DNA of 57,281 bases from Bacteroidales bacterium (GCA_017449065.1 JAFSKF010000048.1:1-57281), one strand, 5' to 3'. Positions 15,499 through 25,080 are shown, numbered from the stretch's first letter. Translations and numbers: made by a program. The notes: generated from the sequence alone by a model not told the origin.

Positions 15499-17073
15499 GT
15501 GAAACAAATCTTCCTCCTTCTCATTTTTCTTCTGATCGCTATGCCGGTTGAGGCGCGTCGCAAGAAGACCGCCGAAGATGTCGTACCTGTACAGAAGCAG
15601 GAGTTTCGAGGCACTTGGCTGCAGACCGCTTTTCAGGAACGGTACCAGAAAATGTCGCCCGATCAATGCAAGAAATATTTGCAGCAAGTGGTAGAAGATC
15701 TGTCGGACGCCGGTTTCAACGCCATCATCTTCCAGATGCGGCCGGAGGGCGATGCTTTCTATAAGAGCAGTATCGAACCTTGGAGCCGCTTTCTGACCGG
15801 CACCCAAGGGTTAGCGCCTAAGCCTGAATGGGATCCAATGGCCTATCTGATTGCTTTGTGTCATCAGCATCAAATGGAGTTCCACGCTTGGTTGAATCCA
15901 TATAGAATGACCGCCAGCAAGTGGACGCGTCTGGATCCGAATCATCTCTACAACAAGCATCCGGAATGGTTCGTGCGCTACGACGATAAACTCTATCTGA
16001 ATCCTGCGATGCCGGAGTGTCGCAGTTATGTGCGCGATGTGGTGAAAGATATTGTCAGCCGATACGATATAGACGCTATCCATATGGACGATTATTTCTA
16101 TCCGTATCCCATCAAGGGGCTTTCGTTCAACGATCAGGCTACTTTCGAGGCGTATGCTCCTATGATGAACTTCGACCTGAACGATCCTGCTTCGTTGGGC
16201 AAATTCCGTCGCCGGAGTGTGGATATTCTTATCAAGAGCCTGCATGAAGACATTCAAACCATCAAGCCTTGGGTGCGATTCGGCATCAGCCCGTTCGGCA
16301 TCTATCGTCACGCTTCGGCCGATTACAAGAACGGATCGAAAACCAGCGGCACACAATGTTACAGCGACTTGTATGCCGATGTGATTTTCTGGGCACAGAG
16401 CGGGTGGATCGATTATGTCATTCCGCAACTTTATTGGGAAATCGGGCACCCTCAGGCCGACTATTCGACTTTGGTGAAATGGTGGAGCGATAATGTGCCC
16501 AATACGTGCCACCTGTATATCGGACAGAGCATTGAGCGTTCGCTTGACGATCCGAAAGACTCGAAGCCGGCACCTGATTTGCGCATCAATCACGGTATCT
16601 TCTCGAAGAAACTGGCACAAGCGGCATCGTGCAAGAATGTGAAGGGTAACTGCTTCTGGTACGGCTACCAGTTGGATGATAACACTTATCATGTGCGCGA
16701 CTTCCTGCACAACACCTATTACCAGCAGCCGGCTTTTGCTCCTGCATTTACCCATATTGATGCCATTGCCCCCGAGAAAGTGCAGAAACTCAACATCGCG
16801 ATGTCAACGAAAGGCTTGCATATCACCTGGCGTTTTCTGGAAACCCAGGATCCTTTGCAGAAACCTCGCTACTTCTGCGTGTATAAGTTCCTGAAGGGCG
16901 AGAAGACCGATGTGAGCGATTGCTCTCATCTGTTGCTTAGAACCCAGCAAACCGAATTCTACGATGCCGATATCGCGCGATCCTCCAAATTCACATACGT
17001 AGTGACTGCGGTCGATGCGGTCGGCAACGAGTCGGTTCCAGTTAAGAAATCCTTCAAGGTAAAAATTAAGTGA
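15499..17073 (+). CDS. GHL10/DUF187 family glycoside hydrolase-like protein (YngK-like)
   Basis: This 524-residue exported protein starts at GTG 15499 with a signal peptide (about 20 residues, ending PVEARRKK). The catalytic-type barrel begins EFRGTWLQTAFQ and continues FNAIIFQMRPEGDAFY, FHAWLNPYRMT, DIDAIHMDDYFYPYP and WVRFGISPFGIYR, all typical of the GHL10 family. The last ~90 residues look like a fibronectin-III-type domain. Relatives are thought to act on cell-wall or other polysaccharides, but the substrate is unproven. The next gene, a BadF-type sugar kinase, starts two bases after the stop. Confidence 0.85.
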   Translation: MKQIFLLLIFLLIAMPVEARRKKTAEDVVPVQKQEFRGTWLQTAFQERYQKMSPDQCKKYLQQVVEDLSDAGFNAIIFQMRPEGDAFYKSSIEPWSRFLTGTQGLAPKPEWDPMAYLIALCHQHQMEFHAWLNPYRMTASKWTRLDPNHLYNKHPEWFVRYDDKLYLNPAMPECRSYVRDVVKDIVSRYDIDAIHMDDYFYPYPIKGLSFNDQATFEAYAPMMNFDLNDPASLGKFRRRSVDILIKSLHEDIQTIKPWVRFGISPFGIYRHASADYKNGSKTSGTQCYSDLYADVIFWAQSGWIDYVIPQLYWEIGHPQADYSTLVKWWSDNVPNTCHLYIGQSIERSLDDPKDSKPAPDLRINHGIFSKKLAQAASCKNVKGNCFWYGYQLDDNTYHVRDFLHNTYYQQPAFAPAFTHIDAIAPEKVQKLNIAMSTKGLHITWRFLETQDPLQKPRYFCVYKFLKGEKTDVSDCSHLLLRTQQTEFYDADIARSSKFTYVVTAVDAVGNESVPVKKSFKVKIK

Positions 17074-17074
17074 T

Positions 17075-17950
17075 ATGACACGTCTCATTGCCGATAGCGG
17101 TTCCACCAAAACCACCTGGTGCTGGGTCGATGCTTCCAATCAGGCACCCGTTGTGCTGAAGCCTGTGCAGACACAAGGGCTCAATCCCTTGTACGCATCG
17201 ACCGAAGATATTGTGGCGGCAGTGCGTCAGGTGGTGGCTCAGGTGGGAGACGACTGTCCGGATCTGGTGCAGTTCTATGGAGCCGGATGCAGCGGTGAGC
17301 GTATCGGACAAGTGGAGCAAGCCCTGCGGCGTGTATTTTCATTATCCACTCGGATTGAAGTGGCTTCGGATGTGTTGGGAGCGTGCAGAGCTTTGTTCCC
17401 GGCTTCCGGACAAGACGGATTGCCGGCTGAGGGTATCGCCTGCATTTTGGGAACGGGAGCTATTGCTGCACGCTATGATGCTCGGACGGACAAGTTTCAG
17501 GCAGCACCGAGTTTGGGCTATATCTTGGGCGATGAGGGCAGCGGAGCCTGGTTGGGGCGTCGAGTGTTGTCCGATTACCTGAAGCAGCAGATGCCCAAAA
17601 GTGCCAGAACTTTGTTTGAGGCCGACTATGGGACCGGCGTAATTACCGCCGAGAAAGTGATTGAACACGTCTATAAGCAGCCTTTCCCCAACCGCTATCT
17701 GGCATCGTTTGCGGTATTTGTCGGAATGCACGCCGATCACTCGTATTGCCAGCAGTTGGCTTTCGAAGGCATAGAGGCATTCTTCCGTCGCAATGTGAAA
17801 GTGCTTCGTCCGGAAGAGGGGACTCCTATCTCGTTTGTCGGCAGCGTTGCCTGGCGTTTGCGCGACACTTTGCTGGCGGTGGCGGAACTGAACGGGCTTA
17901 AACTTACGCGAGTGCTGAAGGAGCCGATGGAAGGATTGGTAAAAGTCTGA
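17075..17950 (+). CDS. BadF/BadG-family ATPase, N-acetylglucosamine-kinase-like
   Basis: This 291-residue ASKHA-fold protein has the phosphate-1 motif ADSGSTKTTW (residues 6-15), ILGTGAIAARY for adenosine binding, and GDEGSGAWLGRR near residue 155, a hallmark of the BadF/N-acetylglucosamine kinase group. The small size and lack of iron-sulfur cysteines argue against a reductase activator. It probably phosphorylates an amino sugar. Its tight coupling to the GHL10 hydrolase gene suggests use of released sugars, perhaps in cell-wall recycling (inference). Confidence 0.83.
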   Translation: MTRLIADSGSTKTTWCWVDASNQAPVVLKPVQTQGLNPLYASTEDIVAAVRQVVAQVGDDCPDLVQFYGAGCSGERIGQVEQALRRVFSLSTRIEVASDVLGACRALFPASGQDGLPAEGIACILGTGAIAARYDARTDKFQAAPSLGYILGDEGSGAWLGRRVLSDYLKQQMPKSARTLFEADYGTGVITAEKVIEHVYKQPFPNRYLASFAVFVGMHADHSYCQQLAFEGIEAFFRRNVKVLRPEEGTPISFVGSVAWRLRDTLLAVAELNGLKLTRVLKEPMEGLVKV

Positions 17951-17959
17951 AATTTGCGC

Positions 17960-17991
17960 CCCAGTTAGAGAAAAATTTTTCTCCAGTTAGG
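17960..17991. repeat. Interspersed repeat copy 2 (CCCAGTTAGAGAAAA)
   Basis: CCCAGTTA is followed by a perfect 16-base palindrome, GAGAAAAATTTTTCTC, then a second CCAGTTAGG. It is related to the copies at 4809-4869 and 45595-45627 and lies just after the kinase stop codon. Confidence 0.6.
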
Positions 17992-18044
17992 AAAATATTT
18001 TTTGTAGGTTTAACAATAAATAATAAACAACGAATATACAGATT

Positions 18045-18440
18045 ATGTTTGGTATTAGTCCTATGCTTTTGCGAGGAATCGGCACCATCCTGATGCTGAT
18101 CATTTCGAATGTCTTCATGACGTTTGCATGGTACGGCAGTTTCAAGCTTCGGGAGCTTTATCCTTCGTTCCGCGACTGGCCGCTCATTGCCGTTATTCTC
18201 ATGTCGTGGGGCATAGCATTCTTTGAATATATCATCATCGTGCCAGCCAATCGCATAGGTTTTCACGAAACCGGCGGACCCTACAACCTCATTCAGCTGA
18301 AGGTGATTCAGGAGGCTTTGTCGCTCATCGTGTTTACCCTGATTGTTCGTCTGGTGTTCAACAACGAGCCGTTGCATTGGAACCACTTTGCCGCATTTGT
18401 CTGTATTATTCTTTCCGTTTTCTTCGCATTCCTAAAATAA
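18045..18440 (+). CDS. DUF486 (DMT-type) small membrane protein
   Basis: This 131-residue protein has four predicted membrane helices. Conserved DUF486 segments are visible: FMTFAWYGSFK after helix 1, MSWGIAFFEYIIIVPANRIG in the middle, and QLKVIQEALSLIVF. The family is distantly related to drug/metabolite transporters (EmrE-like), but no substrate is known. The region before it holds a repeat but no recognisable promoter. The GH43 gene follows six bases after the stop. Confidence 0.85.
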   Translation: MFGISPMLLRGIGTILMLIISNVFMTFAWYGSFKLRELYPSFRDWPLIAVILMSWGIAFFEYIIIVPANRIGFHETGGPYNLIQLKVIQEALSLIVFTLIVRLVFNNEPLHWNHFAAFVCIILSVFFAFLK

Positions 18441-18446
18441 AATAGT

Positions 18447-19538
18447 ATGAAAAAACTACTCTTTCCACTTCTGATTCTGTCTGCCGTCCTGGCGCTGGTG
18501 GCTTGCCGTTCGTCGAAGCAGGCGCTTTCGCAGGTGCCGGGCAACTTGCAGCAGGGCGATTACGGGTATCTTTTCTGCCATATGAGCGACAAAGGCCAGT
18601 GGACGGCTTACGCTTTGAGTCGCGACGGTTTGCACTATCATGACTTGCTGAACGGCGACAGCGTCTTCAGTTCTTACGAGCATGCCCGCATAGAGGGAGG
18701 CACCCGTGACGCATATATTTGTCGCAAGCACGACGGTAGCGGCTACCTGATGGTCACTACCGATATGAACAATGCAATGACCAAGAAACTCGGCAAGGGC
18801 GATACTTGGGAGAACTTCGGCATCGATTTGCTTACCTCCGACGATTTGATCCATTGGGAGAGTAAAACTTTCGATTTCCGACAGGGACCCTCTATTTTTG
18901 TGGATGGAAAATCTGCGCCTGATGTGTATAAGGACTGGTCGAAGATCTGCCGCGTGTGGGCACCTCAGATTTTCTGGGATCCTTCCTACAAGTGGCCCAA
19001 TGGCAAGCGGGGCGGCTATTTTATCTACTATAGCCTTTGGAACAAGATAGAGGAGGCATACGATCGTATGTACTACAGCTATGCCGACGAGACTTTTACC
19101 CAACTCACCAAGCCGCAGCTGCTTTTCGATTGGGGATATGCCACTATCGATGCCGATATCAACTATCTGACCACCGACGGCAAGTTCCACATGATGATTA
19201 AGAAAGAAGGCGGCAAGCCGGGATTGTTTACCGCTACTGCCGATCGACTGACAGGTCCTTGGGGCGAACCGGTGGAAGACGATTATGTGGATTTTGAGGG
19301 AAAGAAAAAATGCGAAGGCGTATCTGCATTCCAGATTGTAGGCGAGGAGGGCTGGCGTATCGGCTACATCGAGTACTCCTCCCGTCCGCGACACTATCGT
19401 ATCTGCAAGGCCGATGCCAATATGCGCAATTTCTCCGACCCGCAGGATATTCAGGGTGTGACAGGTCCGCAGCACGGTTCTTTCTTGCGTCTGACAAAAG
19501 AAGAGTACGATCGCCTCGAAGCGTGGGGCAACCGATAA
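18447..19538 (+). CDS. GH43-family glycosidase-like lipoprotein
   Basis: This 363-residue protein has lipobox LVAC (Cys20). The five-bladed propeller of the GH43 group is suggested by GTRDAYICRKHDGSGYLMVTTD (blade start with Asp), LLTSDDLIHWES, VWAPQIFWDPS and the GGYFIYYSLW strand. Members usually remove arabinose or xylose from arabinan or arabinoxylan, or galactose. The exact substrate is uncertain, and the first acidic motif is unusual (GYLFCHMSDKGQWTAYALSRDG). Given the pectin genes elsewhere in the window, arabinan side chains are a plausible target. Confidence 0.72.
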   Translation: MKKLLFPLLILSAVLALVACRSSKQALSQVPGNLQQGDYGYLFCHMSDKGQWTAYALSRDGLHYHDLLNGDSVFSSYEHARIEGGTRDAYICRKHDGSGYLMVTTDMNNAMTKKLGKGDTWENFGIDLLTSDDLIHWESKTFDFRQGPSIFVDGKSAPDVYKDWSKICRVWAPQIFWDPSYKWPNGKRGGYFIYYSLWNKIEEAYDRMYYSYADETFTQLTKPQLLFDWGYATIDADINYLTTDGKFHMMIKKEGGKPGLFTATADRLTGPWGEPVEDDYVDFEGKKKCEGVSAFQIVGEEGWRIGYIEYSSRPRHYRICKADANMRNFSDPQDIQGVTGPQHGSFLRLTKEEYDRLEAWGNR

Positions 19539-19595
19539 AACGATTGAGAGTTATAATATATAATAATGTACATTACCTAAACAATAAAACTTCCC

Positions 19596-20543
19596 ATGAA
19601 ATATCTGGTACTTGGAACAGGAGGAGTTGGCGGCTGTATGGCAGGCTTCCTCGCATTGGCCGACAAAGACGTTTCGTGCATCGCACGGGGCGAACATCTT
19701 GAAACCATTAAGAAGAATGGTCTTACGTTGCACAGCGATCTGAAGAAAGTAATTCAGAGCATCCCGATCAAAGCCTATTCGGGCGACGAGTATATGGATT
19801 ATATCCGTAAGAACGGAGAATCGGCCAAACCTGACGTGATCATTGTAGCTGTGAAGGGTTATTCCTTGCAGAGCATCGTTCCGATTCTCGAAACCGTATC
19901 GAAATCTTCCACTTTGGTGATTCCGATATTGAATGTGTTCGGTACGGGAAAAGTGATTCAGGAAATGCTGCGCGGTGTGGTGTCCGTACTTGACGGATGC
20001 ATCTACATCCAGTCTTATCGTCAGGCGCCCGGTTATATCCGTCAGATAGGCAAGGTATTCCAACTGGTGTATGGCGCCCGACCGGAACAGCGCATCCCAG
20101 CTGCCAAGCAGGAGCAGATTGCTATGGATTTGCGTTCTGCGGGTATTCAGGTGACTGTCTCCGACGATGTTCGGCGTGATACCTTCATAAAGTGGGGCTT
20201 TATTTCGGCGATGGCTTGTACGGGCGCTTATTTCGATTGTGCGATGGAAAAGCTGCAGCGTCCGGGAGAGGAACGGCAGATGTTCTGCGGCCTCATTCGC
20301 GAAAGCTACGCCATCGGCTGTAAGTTGGGAATTCCGATGCCGGGCGACTATATGGTTCAGAATCTGTCGCTCATCGATCATTGCAAGCCCGAAACCACCA
20401 CTTCCATGCAGAAGGATCTCAGCAACAAGCATGAGTCGGAAATTGAAGGAATGCTTTTCAAGATGGCCGACTATGGCCGAAAATTGGGTGTCGATATTCC
20501 GACCTACAGTAAAGTTTGCGAAAAATTTAATGCTTACCGATAA
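19596..20543 (+). CDS. 2-dehydropantoate 2-reductase (ketopantoate reductase) family
   Basis: This 315-residue protein has an N-terminal NAD(P)-binding GTGGVGG (residues 7-13). The Lys in RRDTFIKWGFISAM corresponds to the family's catalytic Lys, and HESEIEGML near residue 288 holds the C-terminal acidic residue. The biosynthetic enzyme reduces ketopantoate to pantoate for coenzyme A. The middle differs from classic PanE, so a related reductase acting on another 2-keto acid is possible. Its stop codon overlaps the start of the next gene by one base. Confidence 0.8.
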   Translation: MKYLVLGTGGVGGCMAGFLALADKDVSCIARGEHLETIKKNGLTLHSDLKKVIQSIPIKAYSGDEYMDYIRKNGESAKPDVIIVAVKGYSLQSIVPILETVSKSSTLVIPILNVFGTGKVIQEMLRGVVSVLDGCIYIQSYRQAPGYIRQIGKVFQLVYGARPEQRIPAAKQEQIAMDLRSAGIQVTVSDDVRRDTFIKWGFISAMACTGAYFDCAMEKLQRPGEERQMFCGLIRESYAIGCKLGIPMPGDYMVQNLSLIDHCKPETTTSMQKDLSNKHESEIEGMLFKMADYGRKLGVDIPTYSKVCEKFNAYR

Positions 20544-21334
20544 TGAAACGGATTCTTTTTCTTTGCACCCTGATGGCCAGTATGCTGGGCTTAGTTGCCC
20601 AAAACCAATGGCAGGGAAAGCGCGCCGCCTACTTGGGCGACAGTATGACAGACCTTAACAACAAGGCCGCCAATTATCATTATTACGATTATCTGCGCGA
20701 CAGCTTGGGTATTGAACCCTTGGTGTATGCCCGTAGCGGCAACCAGTGGCATCAGGTTTATAAGTACGCCGAAAGGATGATTAAGGAGCAAGGCGACAAC
20801 ATCGACGTTATCTTTATCTGGGCAGGAACGAACGATTATTTCCATAGCACGCCGATCGGTCAATTCTATACGGAACATGATACGGTGGTGAATGTGAACG
20901 GGAAGATGGTGCCTCGCAAGGGCCGCTATTGGATATACGATGATACAACTTTCTGCGGGCGCATCAACAAACTGCTCCAGATGTTGAAGCACCGTTATCC
21001 TACGCAACAGATTATTCTGATGACGCCGCCTCATCGCGCTTATGCTAACTTTTCCCGTCCGGAAAGGGCTAATGTGCAGCCCGACGAAAATATCTCTAAC
21101 GAGCACGGATTGTATATCGAAGACTACGTGCATGTGCTGAAGCAAGCCGGAGAATATTGGAGCGTTCCCGTTGTGGATCTGTTCAGCACCAGCGGATTGT
21201 ACCCCTTGGACGATAGCTATACCCGCTATTTCGCCAATCCCGATACCGATCGCCTGCATCCCAACAACCAAGGTCATATTCGCTTGGGCAAGACGATTGC
21301 AGAAAAAATTAAAAATTTACCTTCTCGCTTTTAA
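20543..21334 (+). CDS. SGNH/GDSL-family exported hydrolase
   Basis: This 263-residue protein has a signal peptide (about 19 residues, ending LVAQ). Catalytic blocks are in order: YLGDSMTD (Ser in block I), YARSGNQW (Gly, block II), WAGTNDYF (Asn, block III) and DRLHPNNQGH (Asp and His, block V). These are esterases or acetylhydrolases; in Bacteroidales they often remove acetyl groups from plant polysaccharides, though the substrate here cannot be told. The one-base overlap with the preceding reductase gene indicates translational coupling. Confidence 0.87.
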   Translation: MKRILFLCTLMASMLGLVAQNQWQGKRAAYLGDSMTDLNNKAANYHYYDYLRDSLGIEPLVYARSGNQWHQVYKYAERMIKEQGDNIDVIFIWAGTNDYFHSTPIGQFYTEHDTVVNVNGKMVPRKGRYWIYDDTTFCGRINKLLQMLKHRYPTQQIILMTPPHRAYANFSRPERANVQPDENISNEHGLYIEDYVHVLKQAGEYWSVPVVDLFSTSGLYPLDDSYTRYFANPDTDRLHPNNQGHIRLGKTIAEKIKNLPSRF

Positions 21335-21380
21335 ACCTTTTGAGGAAAAGACTGTCATAAGGGGGTAAACGATTAAAAAA

Positions 21381-24300
21381 ATGGCAACAGAATCATCCTC
21401 TATTCATCTTTTGCAGGGCCGTCGTTTGATGGCCCTCTTGTTTGTATTCATCAGTTTTATTGGCCTGACGATGGCACAGCCGGGTCCACGCGGAGGTCGT
21501 GGTATGAAAGTGACAGCTACCGGCGAGATCGTGGATGCCAAAACTTCAGAGCCTTTGTTTGCTGCAACCGTGAAGGTGACCAGTGCCGATGGAGGTACAG
21601 GCACTTTTGCTATTACCGATACGCTGGGTCATTTCAGCGTGGAAGTCGGTATGGGCAAATATACGCTCGAATTTACCTATATGGGTTACAAGTCGCTCAC
21701 TAAAGATGTGAATATATGGCCGGGTCGCGGTGCGAATCTGGGAACATTCAAGATGGAGGAGGATGCTACCTATCTGAAGGAAGTCGAAACGGTGGCTCGT
21801 AGCCAGCGTGTCAAGCAGGTGGGCGATACCATTGTCTATAATGCGGATGCCTACAAGGTGGCCGATGGAGCTTCGGCTGAAGAACTGGTGGCAAAGATGC
21901 CGGGCATCGAGGTGACCGACGAAGGGGTGAAGGCACAGGGAGAAACCGTTGAGAAAGTGTTAGTCGATGGTAAGTCGTTTTTCGAGAATGATCCGAAACT
22001 GGCGCTCAAGACACTTCCTGCCGAAGTTGTGCAGTCGGTGTCGGTGTTCGACAAGAAATCCGATCAGTCGGAGTTTACCGGTTTCGATGATGGCAACACC
22101 GTCAAGGCTATGGATTTGACCACCAAAGCCTATCGCCGTAACGGTATGTTCGGAAAGGTGTATGGTGGCGTGGGATCGGACTTCGATTTCAACAGCGCTT
22201 ATTACAATGCTGGCCTTAATCTGAATTTCTTCAACGGCGACCGTCGGTTGTCGCTCTTGGGAATGTCGAATAATGTGAACCAGCAGAACTTTACCTTCGA
22301 CGATCTGATGTCATCGGGGGGAATGGGCGGAGGTCCAGGCCGCCGCATGAACCGCATTGGCGGACAAGCCGGTGTGAGTCGCGCGAATGCCTTCGGCCTC
22401 AATTTCAACGATACTTATCTGAACGATAAGCTCGATGTGCAGGGCTCCTATTTCTTCAATCACCTCCGTACTACATATAATAATGAGTCGGAGCAGGATT
22501 ACATCAATACCGATCGTGCCTCCATTTCGCAAACTAACCGTTTGAGCCATAATTTTTCGCACACCGTCGATATGCGAATCACCTACAAGCCTAACGACAA
22601 CAACGAATTTCTGTTCCGTCCGTCGTTCAACTTGCAGAAAACCGATCAGGATGGCTATAGCCTGACTCATACGTGGCGCAATCCGCTCGACACTATATTA
22701 GCTTGGACGGATGTCGTTCGTGCCGACACTTCGCGGATGCAGAACTATTCGAGCACTCAGACCTATTCGGAGAATACTTCCTGGAATGTGGGCGGTTCGT
22801 TGGTATGGCGTCATAAGTTCAGCACCACAGGTCGCACGTTGAGTGCCGAAGTAAACGGAACCTTGTCCGGTTCGGAAAGCGAATCGAACTACGTTAAACT
22901 CGGTAAGTCTGTGGCATCTTCCCAGATTTTCCAGAACTCGACCAGCGATCGTCAGAATTGGCGCACAGGCGGTAATCTCCAATACACCGAAGGTTTAGGT
23001 GAGAACTCGCAACTCTCAGTACGCTATAATGTCAATTACACCCGTTCGGACAACACCTCTCTGACCGGCTTCGATGATGCAAGCTCCAGTTATGAGAATA
23101 ATATCCTGAACCGTTATAACTACCATACTGAGATCGATTCTGTCGATGCAGCCAACTCTTCAAAGTACATCTCGAAGAACTTGAAGCAGGGTGGAGAGTT
23201 AGGCTATCGTTTCCATAACGATTTCGTCAATATTATGGCTGGCGTGAACTTCGAGTCTTCGAAGCTCGACGGCGAACAGAAATATACGTATTGGGAGAAT
23301 CATGATCTCGATTATAAGACCTCGAAGACATTCTTCTCGGTGCTGCCGCAGTTGCGTTTCGAGTGGAGTCCGGTACAGGGAACCTCGCTGAATATTAACT
23401 ATCGTGCCAATTCGTCGGCACCCAGCATCGGTAACTTGCAGCAGTCGGTCAACACTTCCAACCAACTGAGCTATTCTACTGGTAACAAGAATCTTGATCA
23501 GACGGTTTCGCACGATATCCGCGTACGCTTCATCCGTTCTAACATGGAGAAAGCTACCAACATCATGTTCTTCGGATCTGTCGGTTTCCGTCAGGATTAT
23601 ATCGGCACACAATATATTGTGAATAATTCCAATGGTACGATGGCGCTGTCCGATTTGGGTTGGGTGAAGAAACTGTCGGACGACGACCGCTCGCAGTATG
23701 AATCTCTCACTTTGGCCAGCGGAGCAAAGATCAGTCGTCCGGTTAACATGGATGGTTATCGTTCAGCCAGTGCCGGTTTGACCTATGGTTTCCCTTGGGA
23801 TCTCATCTATTCGAACGTCAACCTCTCGCTCAATACCAACTACTCGGTTACCCCATCGCAGCAGTTGTACTACAATGATGCGTCCGATCTGACCGATTAC
23901 GACGATTTTACCACGAAGGTTCGTAACTTCTCGATCGCTCCGCGTCTGCACATCACCTCCAATATTTCGCAGGATCTCGATTTCTCTATCGAATACAGTC
24001 CTACCTTCCAGAAGGTGACAGATACCGAGAACAAGTCGAACAATTACGACTATTTGACCCACAATGCAAGTGCTCGCCTGCAGTGGACATTCTGGAAGAA
24101 CTTCACCACCGAGCAGCAGTTGTCGTACAACTACTATGGCGGTTCTTCGATGACGCAGTCGGAAGACGAATGGATTTGGAATATGTCGATTGGCCGCAAG
24201 TTCCTGAAGCAGAACAAAGCCGAACTGAAGTTGCAGGTCTATGACGTATTGAATACCCGTTCCGGTTATTCCCGTTCAGTGAGCGACAGTTACGTCACCC

Positions 24301-24425
24301 AGAGCTACACGAACTTTATGCCGCGTTACTTCCTGTTGACTTTTACTTACAAGATTGCCAACTACAAGGGTTCATCGCAGCTGAAGGAACGTCAGCGTGG
24401 CGGTTTCAGCGGCGGACGCCGGTAA
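21381..24425 (+). CDS. Large outer-membrane beta-barrel receptor-like protein (OMP_b-brl_3 type)
   Basis: This 1014-residue protein has a signal peptide; the true start may be the in-frame ATG at 21429, since MALLFVFISFIGLTMAQ alone is a good signal. A carboxypeptidase-regulatory-like domain (residues ~45-115) leads into a plug-like domain (ADGASAEELVAKMPGIEV, VEKVLVDGKSFF) and a barrel of about 750 residues rich in aromatic strands. It is not a SusC: it lacks the SusC motif and a SusD partner. A Gly/Met/Arg-rich insert (about residues 313-328) and a Gly/Arg tail (QRGGFSGGRR) after the last strand are unusual. Ligand unknown. Confidence 0.82.
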   Translation: MATESSSIHLLQGRRLMALLFVFISFIGLTMAQPGPRGGRGMKVTATGEIVDAKTSEPLFAATVKVTSADGGTGTFAITDTLGHFSVEVGMGKYTLEFTYMGYKSLTKDVNIWPGRGANLGTFKMEEDATYLKEVETVARSQRVKQVGDTIVYNADAYKVADGASAEELVAKMPGIEVTDEGVKAQGETVEKVLVDGKSFFENDPKLALKTLPAEVVQSVSVFDKKSDQSEFTGFDDGNTVKAMDLTTKAYRRNGMFGKVYGGVGSDFDFNSAYYNAGLNLNFFNGDRRLSLLGMSNNVNQQNFTFDDLMSSGGMGGGPGRRMNRIGGQAGVSRANAFGLNFNDTYLNDKLDVQGSYFFNHLRTTYNNESEQDYINTDRASISQTNRLSHNFSHTVDMRITYKPNDNNEFLFRPSFNLQKTDQDGYSLTHTWRNPLDTILAWTDVVRADTSRMQNYSSTQTYSENTSWNVGGSLVWRHKFSTTGRTLSAEVNGTLSGSESESNYVKLGKSVASSQIFQNSTSDRQNWRTGGNLQYTEGLGENSQLSVRYNVNYTRSDNTSLTGFDDASSSYENNILNRYNYHTEIDSVDAANSSKYISKNLKQGGELGYRFHNDFVNIMAGVNFESSKLDGEQKYTYWENHDLDYKTSKTFFSVLPQLRFEWSPVQGTSLNINYRANSSAPSIGNLQQSVNTSNQLSYSTGNKNLDQTVSHDIRVRFIRSNMEKATNIMFFGSVGFRQDYIGTQYIVNNSNGTMALSDLGWVKKLSDDDRSQYESLTLASGAKISRPVNMDGYRSASAGLTYGFPWDLIYSNVNLSLNTNYSVTPSQQLYYNDASDLTDYDDFTTKVRNFSIAPRLHITSNISQDLDFSIEYSPTFQKVTDTENKSNNYDYLTHNASARLQWTFWKNFTTEQQLSYNYYGGSSMTQSEDEWIWNMSIGRKFLKQNKAELKLQVYDVLNTRSGYSRSVSDSYVTQSYTNFMPRYFLLTFTYKIANYKGSSQLKERQRGGFSGGRR

Positions 24426-24447
24426 CCGCTGACGGGAGCGCGTGGAA

Positions 24448-25080
24448 TCAGAACTTTTTGCCTTCTGCCTCCATGCGCTTATACCAGGCCTCACGTTCCT
24501 GTTTGAGGTCGTAGCCTCGTTTGGTCAGGTAGTTGTTGATGCGGCCTTTGTATTTACCGAAAACCTCGTGTTTTTTCTTGCTCGATTCTGCATCGAGCGC
24601 CAGTTCCCGGGCTTCTTTCAGCCAAAGCATGATCTGTTGTTTTTCTTCCTCCTTGAGCGAAGGAATCATGTCGATATGAGCCTTGTAAGTAACCTGTACG
24701 ACACCCATCGTAATGCCGTCCTTCACTTGCTCGATCTGTTGCTCATTAAGGTACATACCTAATTGGGCAGGAAAAGCGAAGTGGGAACGGTACAAACGGG
24801 AATCGCACAACTCTTTGTTATGTGTAGAATCGCGTTCGGCATAAATATCATTCAGCTCGAAGTAGCGGTTTGCAACGATGTGGAGTACATTTTGTTTGGT
24901 ATCCCCTTCCAGGTTCAGAGCGGAGATATTCTTTTCACTGCGTTGCAGGATGACCTGTACGTAAGCGCTGTCTCGTCCGGAATCGTTCAGTTTTACTTGT
25001 GCATAAGCAGGAATTGCTGTTGCCCAAAATGAGGCAACAGCAATCACACTGCATATAAGTTGTTTATTCAGCAATGCCAT
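24448..25080 (-). CDS. DUF3826 exported protein of the pectin locus
   Basis: This 210-residue protein has a signal peptide (to about residue 28, PAYAQ). The rest is helical, with a conserved pattern seen in DUF3826 proteins: ISALNLEGDTKQ, VANRYFELNDIY, LNEQQIEQVKDGITMG, and a charged C-terminal end with YKGRINNYLTKRGYDL. These proteins are found in pectin-related polysaccharide loci of Bacteroidetes, but no activity is established. The start overlaps the end of the pectate lyase gene by 17 bases, which suggests coupled translation and a shared role. Confidence 0.8.
   Translation of the reverse strand: MALLNKQLICSVIAVASFWATAIPAYAQVKLNDSGRDSAYVQVILQRSEKNISALNLEGDTKQNVLHIVANRYFELNDIYAERDSTHNKELCDSRLYRSHFAFPAQLGMYLNEQQIEQVKDGITMGVVQVTYKAHIDMIPSLKEEEKQQIMLWLKEARELALDAESSKKKHEVFGKYKGRINNYLTKRGYDLKQEREAWYKRMEAEGKKF

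Noticed and set aside
24406..24432. A 7-base stem at the end of the beta-barrel gene as a terminator
   Set aside because: The stem is short, overlaps the stop codon and has no T-run; chance pairing is likely.
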